Positions 54,531 through 64,000 of a stretch of 64,000 bases of DNA are shown piece by piece. The DNA comes from Chrysomallon squamiferum. Lineage: Eukaryota; Mollusca; Gastropoda; Neomphalida; Peltospiridae. Below the pieces are notes generated by a model. That model saw nothing but the letters and a program-made list of their open reading frames with translations, was not told the DNA's origin and searched no databases. Both the position numbers and the translations under genes were made by a program. The stretch is from assembly GCA_012295275.1 (NCBI GenBank), contig CM022678.1, positions 18,933,169-18,997,168 of the forward strand, read 5' to 3'. Position 1 is the stretch's first letter; each line of letters starts with the position of its first letter.

Positions 54531-55948
54531 GTAAGTAAGTAAATGTATTTTTTGTTTAAATTATTTACATTTACACACAAATAGAAGCTGAAACACATGC
54601 ACATAATATACAACTGGAAAAATGTTTAGCACTCTGGTATTAGAAGAGGATTTATTATTATTATTATTTTTTGTCGCACATGGAGCTGGAGAGTTCATAA
54701 AGTAATTTAAGGAAATTGTTTTAGAGAGAAAATGATAATTCTAATCTCTAGATTACTTCTGTAGTTAAAGAGGTCAATGACAAGTAAACATTCAACCTCC
54801 AACATCCAACTCATCCCTCCAGTTAAATGTTGGATTTGTCAAACTTGTCAACTAATGTCATTCCCAGTGCTAAGCTCATTCCACTTCCATTCTATATAAA
54901 ATGTCTGATGATACCCAAATGTGATCAAGAGGTTTCAAAACTGGACTCATGTAATTGCAGTGAAACTGATGTCCTGTAGCTTTAATCTGTTGAATGCATT
55001 CCTATTTTCTGTTATATTTGTGTTTCTGATGTCCACCATTGTGCCAAGTTAACACTGAATGATTTAGTGTGCTAGACACTGTAGTTAAAAATATATATGT
55101 AATAAGTGAGCATACTGCAGTTAAGAATAAAACAAAATACGCAGAAATGATGCACTGACCTGTCACAGTGAAATCATTTGTAAGTGTCATTCAGAAAGAT
55201 GAAACATCAGTCTGTTGTTAAATATCACAAAGTTGTAATTACTTTCGACATGTTGTCACTCATATGTATTTACTCCAGGTGTATATTTGTGACATTTCCA
55301 TTTGTATCATTTATCTCACGTAATTTACTACAGTGAGAGTATAAATAAAACTATTCTGGTCTATACATTTATTTTGTTTATATAATTTAATGCAAATGAG
55401 AAAACTAATAATATAATTTAGTTGTTACTATTCTGATAAATACTATGTTTATTACATATAACATTTGGGATCATTATTGGAGTTTATTATTAAAACATAT
55501 TTTGGATGAATTGATTCTAATAAGATGTAAGAGAAATTAATAACAACAATATTAAGTTTCAACATTAGCACTATTGTGATAATTATGTTTTCTTGACTAT
55601 TTTTATGTAACAATCTAACATCACTATTTACAGAATGAGGACTTTTATTAAAACAATTCTCATTTTATTATTTTAAAATACTTTGTCTGAGCTATTTTCA
55701 TTTCAGCAGTGTTCAACAACCGATACGTGAAACTGTAAGCTCTGTCTCTGGGTAGGTGTAAATGAATTTTCACTTACTGTTAATAAGAAAGAGTAGACTG
55801 AAGTGGATTTCTTCTTTTGTTATCTGAATATTCCTAAACATTATTTCTAACATCATATGAATAAAATGAGTTGAATAAAACATTTCTTTTCTTCCTTCTA
55901 TATTAAAAAACAGTAATTATATTATATTTTTTTTACAGTTCAGCCAGT

Positions 55949-56138
55949 ATGGATAACAAAAATGAGAGTTCCGAAATTTGGTCTAACATGACAGCTGCTT
56001 CTTCCTCTGACAACATGACAACTGGTTCTTCTGTAGAGAGATGGATAGCTGATTCTGTCTTAAACAGTATACCTGCATGTCTCACTAACATCACAAACAC
56101 AGAGCATGACTTACAACCACCTGTGTCAAGCAGTGAAG
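55949..56138 (+). CDS. STAND gene coding exon 1
   Basis: The exon begins at 55939 after a strong acceptor and carries the first ATG ten bases in. It encodes MDNKNESSEIWSNMTAASSS and onward, a polar, Ser/Thr/Asn-rich region with a helix-like stretch RWIADSVLNSIPACL. The end AGTGAAG|GTAATA is phase 1. No signal peptide is visible, which supports a cytoplasmic protein. Confidence 0.65.
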
Positions 56139-57344
56139 GTAATATGCACAGCCTTTTACTATACTGTTTAGTTTTTTGATAGGGATAGTAATATAAATAG
56201 GAATATTGATATAAATATTCAAAACTAGTTTTACTTTTTTAATAATAGAATATTTCAATATATTGTTTACTCATGGTAAAAAATTACTATTTACATTTGG
56301 AACAAAACACTGTTTCAGTATATTGGTTAGTTCCATCTTAGGCATTAGTACATTCACACTTTATACATTTATTTTGATAATGAATTAGCGATTTAACGTC
56401 TTTATGGTCTTTCTATTTCACAGACGAAAAATACACACTAGAATATGTCTAATTACTTAATGACCATTATAATTATTCTTGTATTTACTGTTATACATTT
56501 TAATACTGTAAAGTAATATTTATTTCATAGCATCTACACATAATCAGTTAAACACATTTTTAACATATATTGTTATATTTAATAATACTTTTAACAAAAA
56601 ACAGATTGTATTAATACTATATTTTGTCGTTTCAGATACAAAAAGTTTTAAACATTATGTTCGTGAGTTGTAAATTTAGAAAATGTATTTACTCTGTTTC
56701 ATAGGTACTCAAATAATGCAACTTTTGCAGAAGATAGCAAATATGCCTCACTCTGGTAATGTTCAAATGGGAGACCATAACACTATAATAAGTAAGTTCA
56801 AGAATAAAAATGTATATGTTTTGTTTTTTTCTCTAGATGTTTGTTTGATAACAGAATACACATGTAACATACTCTGGCTAAAGGAGATGTGTCCAGGTTC
56901 TGAGATATGAATATATTTTGCATCCATGTGCCCATCCTTTCCAATATAATCATGTGTAGACCTTGGACATTGACTAAGTTGTAGCAGTTTCTAATACTGA
57001 AGTCAACAAATCATCACAAGAAACACGTTTGTCAAAAATTCATTAGAAATTCATAAGTAGCCTGCAACAGAATACCCAACCAATAACTTCCTGATCTACT
57101 CAGGAATTTTATATCATAGAATTAAAATATATTCTTATATTGATTACAGCAGGGTCGGAAATATGAAAAAGTATGTGTCCAGATCATAAGAGGCATGATC
57201 AGTGACAGATTAAAAACAGCCCGTAGAAGAAATACTTAGTAGAAATATCAATGTTACTATCCATCTTAATTTCATATCATGTTTCAGAGTTACAACTTTT
57301 CATTACCATCTCATTATGTGCATGTACACTGAGATGGTACTGTT

Positions 57345-57409
<65 letters not shown>

Positions 57410-57413
57410 ACAG

Positions 57414-57505
<92 letters not shown>

Positions 57506-60500
57506 ATTTTTTTGTAAACTTGATATATGTTTTGTCCTGTTTTGGAACTCGTGATCCTACTGGAAGTGAAGTACACAAGTAAACCCGAATTAACAGGCAA
57601 GATGACATCACCAAGCTCACTCAGTAATTGTTTAGAAGTCATTTTACTGCAGTGCTGATCTTCTAGCAACTATATAGCTCAATTCTACCATGACAAAACA
57701 TCTTATTTTTCATTAAATAAAACACAGAATAATGTTCGCCAGAATACGAAGCCCTCTTGTCATACGTGACGTGTCTCAACCAATTTCCAATACCTGGTAG
57801 GTACCCAGGCAAAATAGAAGATTCGGAATGCATTCAACATTGGCAAGTTCTCTGTCAGTACTTCATATACACATAGCCACCGATGTGCAACTCTTTGGGC
57901 AGGCATTATGTAGCTTATTCCAAGAATCAAGCATACCTCTTCGAATGACTCGCGTATATCTGGGCTCCACTTAAAATCCGTGTTCAAGTCATCTATCAGA
58001 CCTTCAACTACATGCCCAAAATGGTCACAGAATTTCTGAACACTGTTGTGTATGTGATGACAGATATCACCATCAATGTCACACAGATGGGGAGCCTCTT
58101 CTCTCAACAGGGTTTCAAATCCGGCATGTTTTCCTCTCATATAATTTGTAGAATCTGACAAATTGGATATTAGGTTTGTTAGTTTTCATGAAAAAATCCA
58201 TATGTTTCTGGGCATTCACAACTGTCATGTCGTCAAACTCGAAGTGTTTGACTACAGCCTCTTGCCGCGACTCGGAGAAGTAGCTAACTAATATAGAGAG
58301 CACCGATTTGTTGTTGTTTGAAAAACATTCATCCATGTTCGTCCAAAGGAAACTTTGTTTCAGGTCCTTCACTAGCCTCTTGTCAGACAAAGTACCAAGT
58401 CTTTCATGCATCTTACAAGAAATAGTGGTGCGAGGCATGCATGATAGGGCATCCATTGCCTTTTTATCTGTAGAATTTCTTTAGCATATTCTATCATTTT
58501 GGGGACCATGCTCAATAGCAGGGAATTCTGAGTAAATGACAACATACAGGCCTCCAGGTGAGCTTTCCCATCAATTACACTGACCAAAGGTGCAGGCCTC
58601 GGCAGCACTGGATTTGAAATTGCCTTCCACTGCCAGTTTTGGGGAGCACCATATGGAATTGCAGCACTTTCCTGCCGAATGTCAATGTCCATATCACCTT
58701 CTTCCATTGTCTGTGTCGCCCTCATGACAACTGGAATGTGAGGAGTGTCCTGCCTGGCATTTCGAATGTCAATATGCTTCCGTTTTATTGCATGTGCTTT
58801 TAGGTGGGCTTTAGCTTGACATTGCACCACACACAAATTACAAAACCAGGCACGTCAATCTTTCTCAAATACTCTCCAAAGCATTCAGGTCAGCAGTTCG
58901 GTCAATTATTTTTGTATGCTATCATAAATTGTCTACTCACAACGGAATTTCAACAAAAAAATCGCGGAAGTTGCCATTCATGCATGTATGCCATTGTTCA
59001 CAATGGGCACAGATCCCGCGCACTTACCTCTCACGAGATCAGTTAAAATATGGCTGCAGCCATGCATTGCCATGGACGCTGCCATGTTGGTTTGAAGATT
59101 GAATTGGTGGTTTGTGCAAAACCCGGATTGGTCGCAAATCTTGACCATATCCAGAAACAAATCGGGCAAATTAAAAATCCGGAAGATACTCATCTATCTA
59201 TCATTATTATTATACCTTGATCTATTTTACTATAATTATTACTACCATTAATAAAACTACTGCTGTAGTTTTTGGATCACTATTGTTACTTAGTTATTGT
59301 TATTGTTCACATTATTATTACAATTATTATTTGTATTATTATAATTACTTTTATGACTATTATTATTAACGTGTTTGCAAATGATAATAATGACATATAT
59401 TGGCTTGTTTAATTTATGTTGAATGATCTTATTAAAATAATCTATATAAGAATGACAATATTTATAATGTATGTGTATATGTGTCTTTGTATGTATGTTT
59501 CTATGTTGTTCAGGTGTGATAGAAGAGTACTAATGACTCCTGTGAAATGTATTATGTTATCTACTGAACAGGTAGTGAAAAGAAAACTTTCAGTTTTTAT
59601 CTTACCAGTTTTAAATGTTTGTTTTCTTGGTACATCATTCTTTTCTTTAGTATTATTTTCATAACATTGGGTTTGTCTCCTAATACAAATTTCTACATAG
59701 AGATATAGTTACTTTCACGCAGGCCAATGCTGTTAATGTGGTGAATGATCGTTTAATTTCAACGATGAACAAACTATCGTTCAGCATAGCACAAAATTTG
59801 TGAACCTTCATGTGAACAAAAAGTTGTTTGCACAATTTATGCACCCTTGGTAGACGTATATATGTATGTATTATGTCTGTGTTCGCATGTGTTGGTCATA
59901 GCATTTGGTGGTAAAATACTAATGATTAATGGGACATGTAGTTCTGTTATCTATTAAATATGTTTCAATTTTTTATTTACTGGTTTCCACAGCTTCATCT
60001 TCTGATACAATATTCCTGTTACTAGATAGATTTTTATCTGTGCTCATATTTACATTATATTCTACCGCTGGTTGTTGCAGCAAACATAGAAAAATTAATC
60101 ATTTAAATTTACATCCTACAAGTGTTATTTCTAAAACTGTCTGTATCTACATGTGGACCATACAGTATTAAAAGTGTGTGTGTTTACATATTTCATCAGC
60201 TATTGCTAAAGAAAAAAAATCATTATGAATAAATTACCTTGTTTGTTGAACAATTGAGATTTGATATTTATTTTCTATTTTTTAAATCACTGTATCATAA
60301 ATAGATTTTAATTCAAAACAATTCACATGATAACATAATCAAAATGACAATCTTTAGAAGTAGTGTCTAAAAACAAAGGTGAGAAAAAATGTCTAGATGC
60401 AGAGAATAGCATGTTGGAGTCATCTCATTTGCGAGTAGATCAAGACCTACCACCAGCAGAAGTTGGTGAAAAGCCTGTTCAGTTAGACCATTGGTGGGTT

Positions 60501-63500
60501 AAAATGATTGGGAGGTATCCCATATTGGCTAAAGTAGTCAAGGCATATCTAAGCATTTTTGCAGGACTCCATATTGAACAATCATTTAGTCAGATGAATG
60601 ACATTGTCAACATGAAGTCAAACTGTTTAGAAATGTCCACCCACTCTGCAATGCAGATAGCCTGATATGATCTTTCTGCCAGGCATACCACCTCCATCCA
60701 GGCATTCCATCGCGATGACACTCTCAGAACTCCTGTAGACCAGAGTATGGTTTACCACACTAACACTGATAAGCTTGAACAAGCTAAGCTGGAAACTGAA
60801 CAAAAATCCAAAAGGCTTAAAACCAGTGAACAGAAATATAGGTGGTAAAACAACCTTGGTGCACAGAGCTGCTAAACAAATAAAAAAAACACCATTGATT
60901 TAAAGAAAAACAACTCATATTTTCCTAATTTTTTTTTGTCAGGCCATTCTCATCTATGAATGTTAAATATTAACAGTTCCATGAATAAAGTACAGAGTAA
61001 TTGCACAGATCACTTTAATATATCTTTTACTCACCATTAATAATACAAACTTACCTGTTTTATTTTTGTATTATTTCAGCAACGAGTGAAAAACGAGCTT
61101 CCAATATCAGAGGTAATTTTTTATTTTTTTCTCTCTTCTCAGAAATGTTAATTTATAACAAGATAATCATCTTGTTAATTTTACACCATTTAAAACTGTG
61201 ACATCTTATTATCTTTGCTCAGTTCTAATGAACTAAAATTATGACACAAACTATGTATTGTATTTTTGAGAACGCCCCCCCTAGCTATTTTACATCCAAT
61301 AACCCGTCATATATATGAATAGTAAAATATGCTCTAAACAATTAATTATACACAATGTTGTTTTTATTTTTGTATTCTTATTTTTATTTTTTTAAATGTT
61401 ATACAGAGTCTACCATGTCAGTGTTCAACTCTGTTGACGGAAGTGTCTATGTTGAAACAAGAGCAGAGAAAAAAGGTGTAACGCTTTTGAAAAAGCATGG
61501 TGTTGTGATTGTAGTAGGATGCCCAGGTTCAGGAAAGACAACTCTGGCTTTGAGGATGATGAGGCAGATCGGAACTGAAGAAAAAAGAGAATCTTACTTG
61601 ATCACGGATCGCTATGACTTCAATGACATTCCTCTATCGAAAAAAAAGAAGTGTGTTGTTCTCATTGATAATATATTTGGTGAGACTAATCTTGTTTTAC
61701 CTTTTATGGAGTCATGGAAACTGATATTTCACAAGATATGGAATCTTGTCCAGAATGATTCTGTGAAATGTATTATTACTTTAAGAAAACAAATATTTTT
61801 AGAAAGTGAAATTCATGTAAAGAAATTTGGTCTGTTTAATGAAAATCATGTTCTTGATCTGCAAAGTGATGACTCTTGTCTGAATTATGATGAAAAGGAA
61901 GAAATTCTAAACAAATATCTCAAAGAAAAGGATGTTAAAATGGATGAAACTGATAAAAAGACCGTCATTACCAGTTCGTGTACAGAGTTAGGATTCCCTC
62001 AGGTGTGTGTGTTTTATGTTAATTCAAGTGATGCACAAAATCGAGGAGTTGAGTTTTTCAAGAAACCTATAGAATATCTCAGACAAGAGCTGGAAAAATT
62101 GAAAAATAACGAATATTCACAAATCAATTACCTAGTTCTATTGTTGATCTTGTTCAAACAAGGTAGTCTCAGCATTGATTCACTGGACCCATATGAAAAT
62201 GGCCCTGACAGTGACATAATGAAATTAATAAGAAACCTAGAGCTAGCCTGTCTGAAACAAGAAAACCCAGGTCTAAAAGGTATAGAGAAAGCAGCTGATT
62301 TAATGTGTGGTACATATTTGAAGTGTTATGACAATAAATACACATTTATTCATCAGTCAGTGTTTGAGTGTTTGTTTCTGATGTTTACATCAGAGTTTCC
62401 AAGGAAAGCAGCAGAGTTACTAGAAGTGTGTTCTGTCTCCATGTTGTTAGAATATGTTGTGACACCTGGAGTATCTAACAAAAGTCACATTACAATGACC
62501 GTGAGACCTGATTGCTTTGATAGTCTTGCATGCAAATTTACTGACTTGCTGGCATCTGATGCCAGAAAAATTATTTCACATCCATCTCTGAAAGATGAAG
62601 AATTTCTAGATTACCTCATAAAGGAAAAATACTTTTATGGTAGGTTGTCTGAAATACTGCATCAGGGAATATATGAAATAGACTATGTCCAATATCTATT
62701 TGAAACTAATGGAAATAGATTCAATTATATATCTTTTGTAAATGCACACAGTGCTAATGGAATATTTTGCAGGATTTCATGTCTTCTTGACAATGATTCA
62801 AAATTTGACTCTAGTTACGAATGGTATTTGAAAGTTGACGAAAATTACATAGAGTTATCTTCTGTTACCAGTTTGTGTATTGAGTATGGACTAAGAACAT
62901 TGTCGAAATATTTCACATCAAATCTGTGTAAAATGAAACTAACATATGTGAAAAACAAACTTTTGGTTTTTTCTTGTTTGTTTGGTGATGAAGATGTTGT
63001 GAGAATGTTGCTAAATTCAGGTGTTATTCCAACATTTGATGTATTCTGTGCAGCTGCTGGTTCTAAAAGAGACAGTACTAGCATACTCAGAGAATTATTC
63101 AAGTATAAAAAGGTGGTAAACCTGTTTCTGCGTTCACAGTTGTTATATATTTCTATTTCTTCAGGTAACATGAACATTGCCTGTCTGTTGGCTGAGATGA
63201 TAAACAATGAGAAACAAAACAATGAAATCAAGGAAGAAGCTGTCAAACTGTTATTGGTTAGGTTCCTTAGAAAAGTAAAATTTGAGTTACATGACATATT
63301 TATTGTGGAATTCGAGACATATTTTGAAAACTCAAAGACTATTAAAGCTGTTGATGTAAGCCGTCTACTTAAGAAACTGCTTACTATTGACATAATAAAC
63401 AAAATTAAAGATATTGCTATCATTGCTGCTTGTCAGAGTACTTCAGGTCTTATAAAAGAAATAGTAAAACTGAAACCTGAGTGTTTAAATGATGAGAATA

Positions 63501-64000
63501 GAGATAAAGTACTTATAGCAGCAGCAATATGGGGTTCTCCTGATACAGTAAATTTTGTCATTGAACACAGATGTAAAAATGCAGATGAAAACAACTGGAA
63601 GAAAAGTCAAGTATTGAATGTAGCAGTGATGTTTAACAGTGTAGATGTTGTTCAGTGTCTTCTTGATAAAGGAGCTGATCCAAATATGAATGTATATGTT
63701 AACCAGAAACTGATTCAGTTGTTTGAAGAGGAAGTTATGTCACAAGACTTCCGTGATGTTTTAATAAAAGTGAAACTCAACATTTGTCCCAAAAATGAAT
63801 TGATTCAAAACGAAGCTAATTTGAAAATGATGCCTTCAGACTCGCCCCTCCACATTTCGGTTTTGCGTGGTGACTTAGATATAGTAAAACTACTAATAAA
63901 GAGAAATGCTGCTGTTAATGCAGTAAACACTGAGGGAAAAACTCCACTTCATGAAGCTGTAAAAGCAAAGATACACAGAAAGGAAGTAGCTTTGTTGTTA
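55949..64000 (+). CDS. RHIM-like motif / nSTAND3 NTPase / ankyrin repeat receptor (3' partial)
   Basis: Coding exons are 55949-56138, 56705-56791, 61080-61112 and 61407 to the window end, all joined in phase 1; 968 residues are visible and the frame is still open. Domains: a Ser/Thr/Asn-rich N-terminus (1-64); a short helix and RHIM-like core VQMGDHNTI (residues 83-91); Walker A GCPGSGKT (141-148); Walker B VVLIDNIFG (about 187-195, Asp191); IITLRK (226-231, sensor-1 or arm-like); winged-helix-like FIHQSVFECLFL (from 417); helical repeats from about 620; and clear ankyrin repeats at the end (916-945 SPLHISVLRGDLDIVKLLIK, then GKTPLHEA). The NTPase is of the Novel STAND type, which oligomerises on ligand sensing. 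I infer a cytoplasmic immune-type receptor that nucleates an amyloid signal. ATG 55949 is the first in-frame start after acceptor TTTTTTACAG. An alternative shorter start is Met at 61415. Confidence 0.8.
56705..56791 (+). CDS. STAND gene coding exon 2 with RHIM-like amyloid motif
   Basis: 87 nt, phase 1 to 1. It encodes TQIMQLLQKIANMPHSGN then VQMGDHNTII. The RHIM core consensus is (I/V)Q(I/V/L/M)G followed two residues later by N and a hydrophobic residue; RIPK1, RIPK3 and ZBP1 carry this form. V83-Q84-M85-G86-x-x-N89-x-I91 fits every core position. In such proteins this segment forms the amyloid core that recruits a partner. The helix before it is like the short helix preceding prion-forming tails in other STAND proteins. 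The motif is short, so chance cannot be excluded, but its position just ahead of the NTPase is the expected one. Confidence 0.65.
56940..57350. other. Start of the transposon-bearing intron, with possible hAT terminal repeat
   Basis: Intron sequence of the STAND gene. CAGGGTCGGAA at 57150-57160 resembles the CAGGG start of many hAT terminal inverted repeats. I could not find the complementary end, so the element boundary is not established. Confidence 0.3.
57351..57502. repeat. (GT)n then (GA)n tract
   Basis: About 29 GT units, a short ACACAGACACA, then about 42 GA units. It lies in the intron between the RHIM-like exon and the micro-exon. Confidence 0.95.
57760..58850 (-). pseudogene. hAT-like transposase remnant, N-terminal and central part
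   Basis: Minus strand, three overlapping frames that together follow one protein. They start with a zinc-finger-like FCNLC..AKAHLKAHAIKRKH (58850-58790). Then comes a linker, ARTT-type PRTTISCKMHERLGTLSDKR, and a catalytic-domain segment containing SDSTNYMRGKHAGFETLL and DGDICHHIHNSVQKFCDHFG, ending WKLVETRHV. Frameshifts fall near 58463 and 58150, and the reading frame is stopped upstream near 58850. The C-terminal dimerisation region is not present on this strand. The organisation resembles hAT-superfamily or related RNase H-fold transposases common in aquatic animals. It is inactive. Confidence 0.6.
60351..60848 (+). pseudogene. hAT-like transposase C-terminal (dimerisation) fragment
   Basis: Plus strand. 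DHWWVKMIGRYPILAKVVKA, then YLSIFAGLHIEQSFSQMNDI, matches the hAT dimerisation pattern (WW..M...YP.L...A..YL.I......E..FS). A TGA at 60663-60665 interrupts it, and coding-like sequence continues to TAA at 60846-60848 with a charged Lys/Glu end. It points the opposite way from the transposase pieces at 57760-58850, so it is either a second insertion or the inverted end of the same one. Confidence 0.6.
61080..61112 (+). CDS. STAND gene 33-nt micro-exon
   Basis: Acceptor TTATTTCAG, donor GAG|GTAATT, phase 1 to 1. It encodes TTSEKRASNIRE across its borders and links the RHIM-like exon to the NTPase exon. The other two phases are stopped or do not connect. Removing it leaves the frame unchanged, so it may be an optional linker. 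Confidence 0.55.
61407..64000 (+). CDS. STAND gene large exon: NTPase, winged helix, ankyrin repeats
   Basis: A single open frame from the acceptor at 61405-61406 to the last base, with no stop in 2,594 bases. The first residues are ESTMSVFNSVDGSVYVET. P-loop codons are at 61517-61540 and the Walker B Asp at 61667-61669. The exon also holds a TLRKQIFLES segment, IHQSVFECLF, degenerate helical pairs (KLLVFSCLFGDEDVVRMLLN; VLNVAVMFNSVDVVQCLLDK) and canonical ankyrin repeats near the end. Intronless NTPase plus repeat exons are typical of expanded STAND families. Confidence 0.85.

Noticed and set aside
58978-59193. 71-codon minus frame next to the hAT remnant
   Set aside because: It does not continue the transposase frame and shows no transposase or finger motif.
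62845-63423. 192-codon open frame on the minus strand
   Set aside because: It lies inside the large plus-strand STAND exon, which is open throughout and has recognisable motifs; the minus frame is its shadow.

Overview
This window is AT-rich animal DNA. It has split genes with GT..AG introns, very dense microsatellites (mainly AAT/ATT, GT/CA and CT/GA), degenerate LINE and hAT remnants, and a Novel-STAND NTPase fused to ankyrin repeats. That gene type is strongly expanded in molluscs and other marine invertebrates, so a lophotrochozoan, probably a mollusc, is my best guess. The species cannot be fixed from the sequence alone. There is no prokaryotic gene organisation and no CRISPR array, and I recognised no rRNA or intact tRNA.

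Left end (1 to about 10.8 kb, + strand): the 3' part of a multi-exon gene whose start lies outside the window. Its first half is a tandem array of three-exon modules (a-b-c). The later part of the array carries frameshifts, but the damaged module can be skipped without changing frame. After the array come four exons that assemble into the core of an atypical protein kinase-like fold: HGDLH on one exon continues across an intron to an exon with EWN, then IDYG. A charged C-terminal tail follows. It includes a duplicated mini-exon and a probable terminal exon ending at 10730, with AATAAA just downstream.

Middle (about 10.8 to 53.7 kb): I can support no host gene here. The stretch from about 17.7 to 43.9 kb is a segmental tandem array of roughly 8.5 to 8.8 kb units. 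Each unit carries a dead minus-strand LINE (ORF1-like, endonuclease and reverse transcriptase pieces) and several copies of a composite non-coding sub-repeat of about 0.4 to 1.3 kb built around AAT/ATT microsatellites. Diverged fragments of the same blocks recur at 44 to 52.4 kb. The rest is simple sequence.

Right end (about 53.7 kb to the end, + strand): a second multi-exon gene, 5'-complete as far as coding goes and open at the window edge. Small exons encode a short N-terminal segment containing VQMGDHNTI, which fits the RHIM amyloid core pattern. A 33-base micro-exon follows, then one very large exon with Walker A (GCPGSGKT), Walker B (LIDN), a winged-helix-like region and ankyrin repeats (968 residues visible). 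Its third coding intron contains two pieces of a hAT-like transposase in opposite orientations.

How the genes may work together (inference): a STAND receptor with an N-terminal RHIM-like amyloid motif and ankyrin sensor repeats has the layout of an innate-immune or regulated-death receptor that signals by amyloid templating. The neighbouring gene encodes a kinase-like core, as RHIM partners do in vertebrates (RIPK1/RIPK3). The two could be a receptor/effector neighbourhood, but the link rests only on proximity of about 45 kb, architecture and one weak motif resemblance.
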